Assembly: GCA_011032825.1 (NCBI GenBank)
Contig: JAADJZ010000028.1
Location: forward strand, 248,001-312,000
Source of the DNA: Massariosphaeria phaeospora
Lineage: Eukaryota; Ascomycota; Dothideomycetes; Pleosporales
DNA length: 64,000 nucleotides
Reading direction: 5' to 3'
The translations under genes were made by a program, and so were the position numbers. Every line of letters starts with the position of its first letter. Positions within the stretch are counted from its first letter, which is position 1. Below, piece by piece: positions 47,371-58,543 of the stretch. The notes under the pieces are model-generated. The model made no database searches. It worked only from the letters and a program-made list of their open reading frames with translations, and was not told where the DNA came from.

Positions 47371-48368
47371 GTTGGAGACTCTGGGAGGGCAGTGATCGGT
47401 ACGGGAGGACGGACGAATATAAGCAGAGAAATGTCGGGAGCGGCGATAGTTGTGCTAGACACGCAGCGCAAGAAAAGCAGGCCACTGATTGACGGTAGAC
47501 AGACGTGGGTGACTGGCTCGGGCACGATCTTGTGTTTGGGTTGAGGCCTGTGGAGGTTGTCTTGGCGACGTCGAAAAGGCGGTGATGCGGCCAGTGACCA
47601 CAACAAAACAGACAGCACCGTGTTTTGGTAAGACATGCAAGTAGAGAAGACGAAGTGAATATGGAAAATTAAAGTTCGCGTCCCTTACCGCAGTATTCAC
47701 TATCGTTCTCCTCACCTGCCTGAGCATTTTCTGATATATCGCGTGCTTCGTCATCGTTAGCAGCTACGTTCTACAGTGCAGATATCTATCTACAGTACTT
47801 TTGGGAGGTACCAAGGGTTCACAGCATGCAGTAGCACGATCCGTGCTATTCTCCGTTATGAGCGCTGAACAAAGAACTCGCTCCAAAATGATTCTCGGTA
47901 TGTAAAAACTGCACTTGCTCTTTCGGGCTATACCTTTGAGAGCTTTCACTCCTTGAAGTATCCTCCAAGTCTTGCTACGGTTTAGCTGATAGTGTCTATA
48001 GAGGTCGATGCAAAAGTGGGGCAGGCGGCCGAAGGTTCAAAATCGTAGCCTACCATCATTTCGGGCTGTAAGATTTCGGGTCGTCGCAAGCGGCTCTTGG
48101 GACTGCATTTGAACGGAACGTGTTTGGACAAATGCCAGAACATAACCTCACAGACAAGTAATATATTCTGGGTTTCGGCGGATTTTGATGATAATCGTGA
48201 AAGGTCGTGAAAGTTCTTGAAGATCGGGAGTGAGTTGAGACGTTAGCCTGCGTCGGCCCGAGGTTTATCCGAGAGCGTACAGCTGGCATCTCCGTATCCC
48301 TTGGCCTCTAAGATTCGACTTTGTCCGCAACGCAACGCCACGAGAGCAGCACAACAACACCCACCAGT
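47371..48368. promoter_or_regulatory. divergent upstream region (Myb-like / p24 gene)
   Basis: About 1 kb between divergent ATGs. Short frames on both strands have no recognisable content; no clear regulatory motif assigned. Confidence 0.4.
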
Positions 48369-49155
48369 ATGCGGTTAACGTTCGTTGGATTCCTTGCTGC
48401 GGCCAGCAGCCTGCTCTCGCTGGGCGCGGCGCACAACATTCAGATGAAGGCGTACCAGCGCGAGTGCTTCCACGAGTCACTCCATAAGGAGGACAAGATG
48501 ACGGTCACCTTTCAGGTCGGCGACAGAGAATTTGGAGGCAGCGGCAACATCGAGGTTGACTTTTGGGTTCGTCGATTGCTATCTGATGCCCCGTACACCT
48601 AGCGACGCACACTGACTGTGCGGCCGCAGATCGAAGCTCCATCGCGAGCCTACGTGGTCTACGAAAAAGGCGTGTCCTCGGGCGACCACACATTCGAGGC
48701 GCAAGAAGACGGCAAATACACATACTGCTTCAACAACGAGCACTGGGGCGCGAACACGAAGGAGATCTCGTTCAACGTGCACGGCATTGTCTACGTGCCC
48801 GAGGCCGAGGCGCCCCAGGACCCGCTGGAGAAGGAGGGTGAGTGCAGGCCCATATATTAAGCTCGAGGCATGCGCTGACCGATGGCAGTTCGCTCGCTGG
48901 CGGAGCTCGTGTCCCAGGTCAAGGACGAGCAGGGCTACATTGTTGTTCGGGAACGCACGCACAGGAACACGGCCGAGAGCACCAACGCTCGCGTGAAGTG
49001 GTGGAGTATATTCCAAATTATCGTTCTGCTGGGCGAGGGCATTTTCCAGGTGTGGTGGTTGAAGCGATTCTTTGAGGCAAGTGCTCCACAGCTCGGATAT
49101 CGACGACCAAGTATCGCGTCATGCTGACTCTGAACAGGTAAAGCGCGTCGTGTAG
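48369..49155 (+). CDS. p24/EMP24 family cargo receptor
   Basis: Four exons (48369-48566, 48630-48837, 48889-49076, 49138-49155) give 203 residues. Signal peptide MRLTFVGFLAAASSLLSLGA, then the GOLD domain with its two cysteines (AYQRECFHESL and GKYTYCFNN), a short coiled coil (LAELVSQVKDEQGYIVVRER, RNTAESTN) and the C-terminal membrane segment WWSIFQIIVLLGEGIFQVWW. The tail RFFEVKRVV has the FF signal for COPII and a basic COPI-type end. p24 proteins cycle between ER and Golgi and select cargo. The tail places it nearest Emp24 (p24 beta). The last intron has a GC donor (GAG|GCAAGT) instead of GT. The final exon is only 18 nt. Confidence 0.9.
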
Positions 49156-49920
49156 CCAGACGCCTTGGGAGACGTCCTCTTTAATGCCACTCGCAACCGG
49201 CCAATGCTGGCTCCCGTATTTTGTTTGCTCTGATGTTCATTCGGCTCCTCGGCGTGCATGCGCCCGCCCAGATTCCAGAAAGTAGGGGCGGTGGAGTCAC
49301 CCAGGCAGGCGCGTTTGTGACTGTACCTACCCTACCCATTGCTCACGGCTAGTTTGTCAGCGAATGGCCTATCTGTGACATCTCATTGGTGAGTTCGACT
49401 GACAGTCATTGCAGCGCTTTTTTCTTCAGTCCACAGTAGTCATTGCCCAGCTGGATACGTCCACGTCTTTTGATCGCGCGCCTATACAAGCCCGCTCACT
49501 CCCACCCGTACACACGCATACGCCGTCTTTGCTAGTTGTTCTCGTGGCCGTACACTTACCGGCGGTAAAGTCATTTCGGCTACACTATCCGCTACCTCCC
49601 GACGTCGCACGGCGACACTATTTCACTGCTGCAACTGCTACTGGCCTGGCGCCTCAGCACTGGCTTTCGACTGGGCCTTTTGAAAACACGCGTGGGATCG
49701 TAGCCCTCGAAGAAAGGCGGTGAAAGAAGGACCCGACCTGGGTCGTCGCTGCCCGTTCTCACCTTGGGTGGCGTCACGGCGACTACGCCTGCCCCGGCCG
49801 CACTCCCCCACCGTCTGCCCCTCAACGGCCAGTTGTATATAAGCCCCAGCAGCCCCGAACCCCCAGCGCGAACCATGACCCTTGCAACCAGACTCCGCGC
49901 CCCCATGCTACTGACTAGGT
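49156..49920. other. intergenic, upstream of the NPAW-repeat gene
   Basis: GC-rich leader-like DNA; short frames only. An ATG at 49875 opens a 42-codon frame that overlaps the next gene's start. Confidence 0.4.
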
Positions 49921-49996
49921 ATGGTTACAAACGATCCCCGAGACCACTTGACGCGCGCCTTGGCCCAGCACGGGAACCACCAACGGCAGGCTACGG

Positions 49997-52267
49997 ATGA
50001 GTGGGACCCGGGACAGGCCGCTGCACCCGGGTCCTTTGCCTCCCCTGCTCCGCGTGCGCATCCATCGGGCGCGGGCGCTACTGCTCCCGAGCCAAGTGGT
50101 GACGGCGACAACCCACCGAGTGACGGCTATGCACCGCTCCTCGCCTGGCACGCACAGCAAAATGCTCAGGCCTCCGCGTACGTATCCACACCAGCAGCCA
50201 CTTGGCTTTGCCTCGGCTAACCAAGAGACCAGCACTCCCCCCGGCAACGTGGCTCGTCCTATCTCTATTGCATCCCTACTCAATGGTCCGCCAGGCTCCT
50301 CCAGCAATGTACACGAGCGGCAAGCCGGGCCACAAGCTCCTCCTTCGAACCACTCTCTCCCGCCCAATGCTCAGCCTACCCAGCAACATGGCTTATCGAA
50401 TGCCTGGACTGGACATAATTACGGCTATCCGCATCTACTGTCTCCGGCGCCACAATTCGCTGGCCAGGTGCCGAATAACAACCATCCCTCCCGGATACTG
50501 TATCGGAGTCCATACCCGCCTCCTCCCAATGCAACTCCGGCTCACTTCGCTTCAAGTCATGGCTTTCATGGGACTGCCTATCCAAGCCATGGGTATGCTG
50601 GGGTCCCCAATGAGGCTGCGGCGTCTCGCCGCGATTCAATCTTCGATCCTCATCGGAATGAGGGGCACCAGTTTGCACCCCATGCTGCAGATGCTCATCC
50701 TCTAGGTTTTCCAATTCCTCACGGACAACCTCAACAAGTCTTCCGGCCGAGCAGCAATGATCTGGGTCAGCAACAGTCTGTCAACAATCAAGTTCAAGGA
50801 GACCAACCCCGAGCTCCAAGCGACCGGTCTTCGAGTAGCTCAAGCCACGCCGCTTCACCCGGCGGTGGCCGACGGGATTCAGATGTTATCCGAAAGCAAA
50901 AGATATACAAGCAAAAGGGCGCAAGAAGACGTCGCGGAATGAGCGAGCTTAAACAGCGAAAGGAGCGCGAGGAAATTCAAAAGCGTGAAGCAGCTCAGCA
51001 AAGGGCGGAAGCTCTGGAGCAGCGTCAATGCGTCAAGCGAAAGCGATCGCTGTCGGACCGAGCACCTGGTCGCAGAATGACGGTCTCTGCCGTTCCTGAC
51101 GCTCACAACTCTGGACACCGAAATGAACCCATACAGAACTTGAACCAGTGGCACCAGCCTATCTATCAATCCCCGTACCCACATGGGATTGTCTATGCTT
51201 CCGACCCGGATTACGAGTGGCATAAGCTTAAACTGAATCCAGCGTGGCAGAACTACCGACCAGCCCAACCGAATCCAGCGTGGCATAACGGCCAACTGAA
51301 TCCAGCGTGGCAGAACTTCCAACCGAATCCAGCCCAACCGAATCCAGCGTGGCATAACGGCCAACTGAATCCAGCGTGGCAAAACTTCCAACCGAATCCA
51401 GCGTGGCAGAACTTCCAACCGAATCCAGCGTGGCATAACGTCCAACCTGATCCAGCGTGGTGTAACGTCCAACCTGGTTTGGCATCGGACCGACTCGGTG
51501 CTCCTCCTGCATATGGCAATGTTGAGTCGAAGCCAGGCTGGCATGTCCAGCAATCGCCGTTGAAGTGGGACGATGTCCCCCAACCCATCGTCAGCGAGTA
51601 CGACAAGTACAGATGGTCTGTCCAGCTCTATGAACTCGACGTCGAGAAAGCCGGCTTCGAGTTCGCCCAGTCTTGGCTTGAAGACCTGTGCTCCACCCTA
51701 GACACTCATCAATGGTTCGCCCATGTAACCCTTGGTTTTATTCAGAAGGGGACTCAACTCACCTTCCTAGTTCTGCACAACGCCGCGAATCCTTTCGACG
51801 ACAGCAAGCCCATCGAATCTACAACGTCCATCGGCGTGTACGGCTATCATTGGGACGATCATGACACAATCCACTGGAAGACCTTTGCCCCAGATCTGCG
51901 CAGACTGCTTGATCGGCTTGTAGCCGACGGTGTCATTCGCGAAATCGAGAAATGGAGCTTTGACATGATAGCGAAGGAGAAGCGTTTCCACCGGTCCTAT
52001 TGGCTAAGCGCCAATATGCGTCCGCTCAACAACCTGCTGAATCGTGAACGTAAGAAAGACACGAACGAGGACGAGAAGACCGAGGCCCAGAAAGAGGTCG
52101 AGAAGACCGATGCCGAGTTGGACGGCGGAGAGCTTGACAACCACTGGCGGGAGCTTACCACTGCAGATGCAGAGCGCGCCTGGGAGCGTTGTCTGGCGGA
52201 AATCGAGCAGGCCGGGGAGTGGCCATCAAAGATTGACCACGTGGTCACTGGCTCTTCGGAGCACTGA
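49997..52267 (+). CDS. unknown protein with NPAW tandem repeats
   Basis: An uninterrupted 756-codon frame. Residues from about 70 on are a Pro/Gln/Asn/His-rich disordered region (PISIASLLNGPP, SNHSLPPNAQPTQQHGL), a basic coiled stretch (RKQKIYKQKGARRRRGMSEL), a cluster of NPAW(Q/H)N repeats (51231-51480), and then a folded C-terminal part (WSVQLYELDVEKAGFEFAQS, LEDLCSTLDTHQWFAHVTLG, YGYHWDDHDTIHWKTFAPDL) ending in an acidic/Lys tail. I know no family. The first ~60 residues in this frame look unnatural; a frame starting at ATG 49921 (MVTNDPRDHLTRALAQHGNH) has better codon use but would need a one-base shift near 50180 to join. The true start is therefore unsure. Confidence 0.7.
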   Translation: MSGTRDRPLHPGPLPPLLRVRIHRARALLLPSQVVTATTHRVTAMHRSSPGTHSKMLRPPRTYPHQQPLGFASANQETSTPPGNVARPISIASLLNGPPGSSSNVHERQAGPQAPPSNHSLPPNAQPTQQHGLSNAWTGHNYGYPHLLSPAPQFAGQVPNNNHPSRILYRSPYPPPPNATPAHFASSHGFHGTAYPSHGYAGVPNEAAASRRDSIFDPHRNEGHQFAPHAADAHPLGFPIPHGQPQQVFRPSSNDLGQQQSVNNQVQGDQPRAPSDRSSSSSSHAASPGGGRRDSDVIRKQKIYKQKGARRRRGMSELKQRKEREEIQKREAAQQRAEALEQRQCVKRKRSLSDRAPGRRMTVSAVPDAHNSGHRNEPIQNLNQWHQPIYQSPYPHGIVYASDPDYEWHKLKLNPAWQNYRPAQPNPAWHNGQLNPAWQNFQPNPAQPNPAWHNGQLNPAWQNFQPNPAWQNFQPNPAWHNVQPDPAWCNVQPGLASDRLGAPPAYGNVESKPGWHVQQSPLKWDDVPQPIVSEYDKYRWSVQLYELDVEKAGFEFAQSWLEDLCSTLDTHQWFAHVTLGFIQKGTQLTFLVLHNAANPFDDSKPIESTTSIGVYGYHWDDHDTIHWKTFAPDLRRLLDRLVADGVIREIEKWSFDMIAKEKRFHRSYWLSANMRPLNNLLNRERKKDTNEDEKTEAQKEVEKTDAELDGGELDNHWRELTTADAERAWERCLAEIEQAGEWPSKIDHVVTGSSEH
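51231..51480 (+). repeat. coding minisatellite (NPAW units)
   Basis: About nine tandem units of 27-30 bp (core CCGAATCCAGCGTGGCA), almost identical in DNA, encoding NPAWQNFQP / NPAWHNGQL alternation, with one NPAQ and one DPAWCN variant. Confidence 0.92.
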
Positions 52268-53517
52268 TACCCAGTCTACCTGCTACCATACCATCTAGCC
52301 CGTCTACGACAGACTCTTCAGCAACCACCAGCGGCGCATCAAAATCTCGGCCAGAAACACACATGCACCATCCATCTCCTCCCCTTTATCAGTGATAAGC
52401 AGCGCTACCAACTGCGGCTCGGCTCGGCTCGGCTTCGACACGACTTCACTTCTCCAACGCTCACATTCATTCATTCAATGGAAAAAGTATGCTCCGCCTC
52501 GCTTTCCCGCTCTCCGAGTCTCACACCCTGCCCCCCCTTTTCCCTATTCGTCCCCCGATCTAACTTTTCACTCAAGGACAAATCGCTTCACACATCCCAT
52601 CTCCTTTATACCTACCTACCTACGACAGTGGTTTGTATCGCATCTACATGGCCGGCGGTGCATGCCATTTTGCGCATCTTGCGGTGTAATTACGTGGCTT
52701 GGACCATGGGGAAAATCCACATTCACATTTGTTTGTCGGTCTTCCGGACGGGGCGTGGCGTGGCGCACGCATTTCTTATGCCGGTGGGTGGTTTCTATCG
52801 CTAGAAACGCGGGCATACATGCATGCTTCGGATAGCATAACATGGGGGTATCTTTCTCGGCAGCGTGCGGCATACGCATAGGTATTGGTAGTGGCGGACA
52901 CGGGGGCTTTTGGGGCTCTTGGGGCGAAGGCCGGGGATGGCGTTCATGGGGGCGGACAATAGATACGCCGTACTGGCTGAGGTCCCTCCTCAAGGTATGG
53001 TCTACTGTGTCGGTGGGGGAAAATCGGTGTTCACGGTCTCCCCTTACTTATGGTGGTGACCTACCTACCCTACCACTCAGTTCAAAAAGAAAATTCCACT
53101 TCTATACAACCTTGATCCTTTGTGGCGTTTGCACGGTTGCATTTCATTGCTGAGTTTGGCTGATGCTCTGTCTGTCTGTCTGACTGGTTGTCTGGCGCTG
53201 ACTTTACTTGACTTTACTATCCAAACCAAACCACTGACACGCGCACACCCTTGACGGACACACACTACCAAGCCCAGTCTTTCTACCGGACGCAAAATGA
53301 ATGCCACAGTCCAGTTCAATCCAGTCCAGTTGGTCCTGCGCCGAACGCAAAAACCCAGCCGAAGCCAGCCAGCGCAAGACGTACGTACGTCCGTCTGCTT
53401 TTCCACCTTTCCACCTTTCCACTCTGTCTTGCTGTCTTTCTCGTCTCCTCTGTTCTACCCATCCATCTAGGCTTCAGACTCCGTCACACCCCACTCTTCC
53501 CTTCTCTCCCCACCCAA
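52268..53517. other. 1.25-kb convergent 3' region
   Basis: Simple repeats only: GGCTC units (52421-52437), CTGT units near 53170, and three CTTTCCAC units near 53401-53423. Several 60-150-codon frames lack support. Confidence 0.45.
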
Positions 53518-56084
53518 CTACTCCACCTCCCCATCCCTCACACTCAGCGCCTCAACACTACCCTCCAACCCCGCCACACCACTACTCTCGCCCTTGACCG
53601 CCCCCACAAAAGTTCTCTTCCCCTTGCCCTTGCCCTTCCCCTTGCGCTTCTTCGCCCCCGTGCCCTCAACACCCACCGGCGCATCGCGCACCCAGCGCGA
53701 AATCGCCTCGGCGCGCTCCGTGCTAATCGGGTACTCGCGGCCGTCGTCTTGGGCCCAGCGTTTCGGCGCGGGCGGCTGCGGATGGACATGCGCATGCGGA
53801 GGGGCATGAGGAGCCGGGCTGCTGGGGCTACGCGGCATGCTGCCGTTCGTGGGCGTGGGCGTGGGCGTGGGCGTACCGGGGCTCGGCGGCACCGACGCCG
53901 CCGCACTCCCATTCTTCGCGCGCAGCTCCGCCTCGTCGTCCTCGCGATTCCGGCGCTCGCGGGCCCGCACAGCGCGCTGAAACGACTCTTCGTCGACGAC
54001 GCGCTCGTCAGCGAGGGCCTCGAGGATGGCTTCGTGTTTCTGGCGCTCGTGGCGCTGGGCGGCGGATTCGGGCTTGGGGGCGTGGCCGTGGGTGTGGCTG
54101 TTAGTGCCGTTCTTGCTAACGTCGGACGACGAGGATGCGGGTTTGCCGTGGCCGGGCAGCGGCGCGGGGCGGCACAGGTTTTCCCACGAGGTTTGCAGCT
54201 GCACCCAGTTGCCGGCGCGGCGCAGGACTTCGATCCAGTCGGCGCGGGCGGGCGAGCGCGCGGCGAGGAAGATGGGGTAGCCGTCGCAGACGCGGGCGAG
54301 GCGCGCGGCGTTGTGGGCGTGGCGGAGCAGTTCTTTGGGCGTGGTTTGGATGAGCGCGTGGCAGAGGAGGAGCGAGTGGAGGGCGTCGGTCAGGAGGGGG
54401 TGGTAGGTGATGCTTTCGTGGGAGTCGGCAAAGGCGGTTGCGGCGGCGGACGCGGCGGATTCGGCGGGAGTGGAAGGGGTGGATAGTGGGTAGGAGGGCA
54501 GAGAGGCCGGAAGCGCGGGTTCGAAGAGCTGCGAGACTTTGAAGATCTCGGGAGGTGGGAGTTTGGGCCAGGAAGCGCGGTCTGCGTGCGAATGCGGGCG
54601 TCGGTGAGGGACAAGGGCTTCGGAGGCAGGCGCGGAGCTGTTGGAGCCTGTTTCTAGGAGGCGGTTCAGGGGTTGGCCGGCGCTGTCTCTCGCGTGTCCG
54701 TTCGCATTGCCTCCCAGACGACGTAGAAACTCTTCAGCAATTTCAGGGGAGATGCCGGGCGTGTAGTCGAAATGTGAGAGGAAGGACATGTAGTCGCGAA
54801 GTGCGCGTTTAGCATTGGTTCTCACTTGCTTCCTGGACTCACTGCGACGTCTGTTAGCCGCAACCTCTTCAGCGGATTCCGGCGTTGGTTCTTCTCCGGC
54901 GGCGGTCTGCGCCTGCCTCTTGGCTTGCGCCTCCTCGGCTTCCTTCAGGCCATCTAGGGAGTCGTGAACATATTGACAAGCGATTGTAAAGTAGACGCCC
55001 GCGCGGTGGAACAGCAGCTGGGTCTCCAGGGAATTGGGCTGGTCCTCCTCGGCGATCTTCACCTCCTGCCTCCAGTCGCGGCCGTACTGCTCTTGCATGG
55101 TCTTTGCCAGCACCAATTGGTCCTTGCCCGCGCGGTGCTGGGCCATCAGGTATCGCGCCGTCGACAGAGCCTCGGACAGATCCCGCGCAGAGTTTACGTA
55201 GTCTTCCTTAAAGATCCGCGTCAGGGCGCGCGTCCTCAGAGGTGACCCGTCGTTGGGCCTCTCGGCGATGATTTCGTCCAGCGTGTCCAGCGGCGTGCAT
55301 TGGGCCATCATGCGCGACGGGATCTTCTCGTGGAAGAAGTGCACATACTTGGCGTCGACGTCAGCGGGATTCCGTTGCAGGACCAGGTGCGCGACATCCT
55401 CCAGCGTCGACGCCGACTGCATGGTCGCCACGCTCGCCGCGATCTCGTCCAGGTGGTAGGCTTGGCTCAGCTTCGCCGTCGCCAGCTCGCGCATGCGGTG
55501 TTTCCGCTCCCTGCTGAGCTTCGCGTTCCCGCCGCTGCCGCCATAGCCAATGCCCAGCGCGGCGGCACTCCCGAGCATGCCATTGCCCGCGTTCAGCGAG
55601 TTGCTGAGCGCGGCCGACGTGAGGCCGCTAGTCGCGCGGACGGCCAGGTTCGTCGCCTCCTCGACGGCGCGGCGGATCTTGACGAGGTCGTAGAAGACGG
55701 CGGGATCGATCGGGTGCGGGCGCGGCGAGAGGTAGTTGCTGTGGGCCAGCGACTCGAGCACCTCGGGCGGCAGCTGCAGCCAGGGCCCGTGGAAGGACGA
55801 GATGTAGCGCCAATGTCTGCGAGTAGCACAGTTAGCGGCGTGTCAATGGCAGCGAAAGTCTGTAACTGAGCCTCAGGACGTGCCTCGACCGAGACCTACT
55901 TGTTGCGACAGATGATCAGCGCCGACGTCGACGGCTCGTGCGCCGGCTTCTTCGTCGTCGCCGCGGCGCCGTTTGCGGGGGGCGGCTTTGGCGTCGTCGC
56001 GGGGCTGCCGGTGCTGGTGCTGGTGCTGGTGCTGGTGCCGTTAGCAGGCGCATCGGCCTGGACGCTCTTCTTCTTGCGGGCCAT
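53518..56084 (-). CDS. large conserved fungal protein, unknown function
   Basis: Two exons (56084-55900, 55816-53518) joined in CRNK|HWRYISSFHGPWLQLPPEVL give 827 residues. A Lys/Pro/Ala-rich lead (MARKKKSVQADAPANGT) precedes blocks that look conserved: LESLAHSNYLSPRPHPIDPA, VFYDLVKIRRAVEEATNLAV, LSRERKHRMRELATAKLSQA, YHLDEIAASVATMQSAS, and a helical, possibly TPR-like middle (LETQLLFHRAGVYFTIACQY, SFLSHFDYTPGISPEIAEEF). The C-terminal third is disordered and Pro/Ser-rich, with a basic end (KKRKGKGKGKGKRTF). From memory, Aspergillus relatives carry the name histidine kinase group protein, but no kinase motif is visible here. Confidence 0.8.
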
Positions 56085-58543
56085 GTTCAACGAGCGAATC
56101 TAGCAATGGGGGCAGCAATGTGCAGTGGGTGTTGGGGGCGGGGTGGTGGGTTGCGTGGGCTGTTTGGTGACGGGCTTCAATAAATTTCGAGGCCAGGTCT
56201 TGGCGCCCGGCGGCGGATGCGGCGTGTGTACTCCGCGCTTCCTTGTTCTGACCTCATCACCAGCAGTGCAGCACCACCCACCACCCACATTCCATCCCCC
56301 GCTGCACACTGCTGTGCACAGCGACGCGAACGTCGCACTCTTTGTTCCCATCAGATGTGCAGCTGCAGACTTCTTTTCTCATTGGTATCACGCTCTCGGG
56401 ACGCCGCATCGATGGCCTGCATCCAAGCTTGCTCTCCACGTCAGGTTTCAGCGATGGGTAACACAGCAGGAAGCCTGGTGCAGCCATCCGTGTTTCCATT
56501 CGGAGAATTAACCCGCACAGTAGTAGTTCTCAGTAACCGGTGATAGCGATGATGAACATGATGGCGCCGGCTACCTCTACTGCTTGATCTTCCACTGTCC
56601 ATCTTCTCCCCATCTCTCAATAACATTCCTGCAAAAGAGTTATCTTAGGTATCACATACATTGATCTCGCGTTCAGGATCAACCTCCCGTCATCGTCATA
56701 TCAATACATTCGAAGTTTTTTGCAACTGTTACCCACCTCTTGCGAACCTCTCCAGCAATCACTATTGTGTGATCTCTGCTCAACGGATACCCCTACACCC
56801 AGAGCATTCCCAGTCTTGTACCATAGTCGGTCCACTGCATTCCCGTCATGTCGTCGCTCCGTCGACGTTTTCTTTCGAAACGCAATGTGATCTCTCGCCA
56901 TGCACGACATCGCCACTCTCATCGCTAAGACCATCATTCCCTAGCATATCCCCTGGTGTGGCCATGCGTTATTGTTGACAAAGTCTTCCAGCTCTCCACT
57001 TATTCCAGGAGGGGCGGATGCGCGCCTCATCCTGATTCTAGCCCTGTCAGAATTATAAGTGTCCAAGGCGTAAATATGCGCCAGACAAGTCATACCCTAG
57101 CTAATCCATTAGTTCTTTACTGGACAACCCTCAAGGACGCAGGCCAATCTGTCTTTCTCCACTTCCTGCATGGACGGGCCGGCGGCAAGGTGCACATGCG
57201 GCCCGGCGTTGACGTTATCGTTTCTTCCCGTCCACTTCTAGTCCGTGCTTTTAGCCCAGTATGCCTGAAGAAGTCGCAGATTATCCTGCGGGTTACCCAA
57301 TTGCATTGGTGTTGCAGTTTGGCGGTTTTCGGCCTTCAGTTCTCCTCCACTCAGATCACTCCGCGCTCCACACTTCGGCTCCAGGCGATGATCGACAAGG
57401 GTCTGTGCCAATCACTTGTCGAAGCTTGTCTTGAAGCTTGTCTTGTTTTGTGTACCACCCTGCTTCGACAAATATACCAGCGGGGGGGAGGGGACCGCTA
57501 CCACCCCACCGGTTTGTATGCTGACGACGTCCTCTGCGGGGTAGCCATGATTTGTCAAAATTATACACTACCACAGCGGATTTCTTTCCCAAGCAGTCCC
57601 CAGTTTCTCTCAGACTTTCAGAGAAGTGGCTGTCGCCGAAACCACGGCCACGTAAAAGAATTCGGAGCCTTAGGAACGAACTTTCCTTCAAGAAACGAAA
57701 CCGTCGACGTTAGCCACACCCTTAGCCAGTGTGCTGGCACACTTACGTCCTGCATACAGCCATCCATCTATATATCTGCATATAACCCTGCTAGACATAC
57801 CATTCTGGCTAGAGCATTACCCCTCAATATGGTTCAAGTTGCGTTCCAATCAGATCCATGATACACACCGCGTCCCTCCGGCTGCCTGCGCCTCGGTTCA
57901 CTCAGCACGGAAAGTGCCTCTCTCACGGAAACAGGATCTCTAAAACTACAACTATAGATCTACACCCCTCCAAAACGATTGCCCAACGTAACAGTATTAC
58001 TATCGAAAGCTACAGTTCTGTACACGGCGTTTACTGGATTCTACAAGACACAGGATGGAATCCAAGTAATGGAGAGAGCTATATCCTAGCGTGTTCAGCC
58101 TTACATCCGGAGATCCCGTTTTCGCAAGAGGTGCCTGTTCTTAAGCGGCAGCACTCCCGGGGCCTCTGTTGCCAATGAACTTACTGTCCCCATCTACATT
58201 TTTCGGCTGATTGGGTCAGTATAAATACCGCATCCCACCCTGAGCGTGAACTCGAAATCCCGGACGCCTTGTCCTACCCGACATGCACAGCGGACACCCA
58301 TTCACCCATGAGGCGCTTTTGTTCCGTCCCATGCCTGCGTTTAGTGCGTAACTTGCTACCACACCGCGGACAGTGACGGGCATTGCAGGCTCGAAGGTAT
58401 GTCCGGTGTATAAATCCTATTAAACTGTGTACTGACCATGTGTTCACTAAGACAGATTGGTTTTCCTAGCTTCTTTCTATCTCCTTCATTATTACGCGAA
58501 CTCGTCTGCCTCTTGAACCTTGGGCTCCACTCCATAGCTCCCA
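56085..58543. other. 2.5-kb divergent region upstream of the sulfate transporter
   Basis: The longest gene-poor stretch. It contains a 301-codon frame (56956-57861) without an initial ATG, a short tandem of GAAGCTTGTCTT near 57420-57446, and a TATAAATA at about 58220. I found no domain content and no intron chain. It may be a long promoter or a non-coding RNA locus. Confidence 0.4.

Noticed and set aside
52842..53153. 103-codon plus-strand frame in the convergent gap
   Set aside because: Gly/Trp-rich composition typical of random GC-rich sequence; no support.
56956..57861. 301-codon plus-strand open frame in the long region upstream of the sulfate transporter
   Set aside because: It opens with GTG rather than ATG, shows no domain, and its composition does not resemble the real genes here. 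Kept only as a note on the gap.
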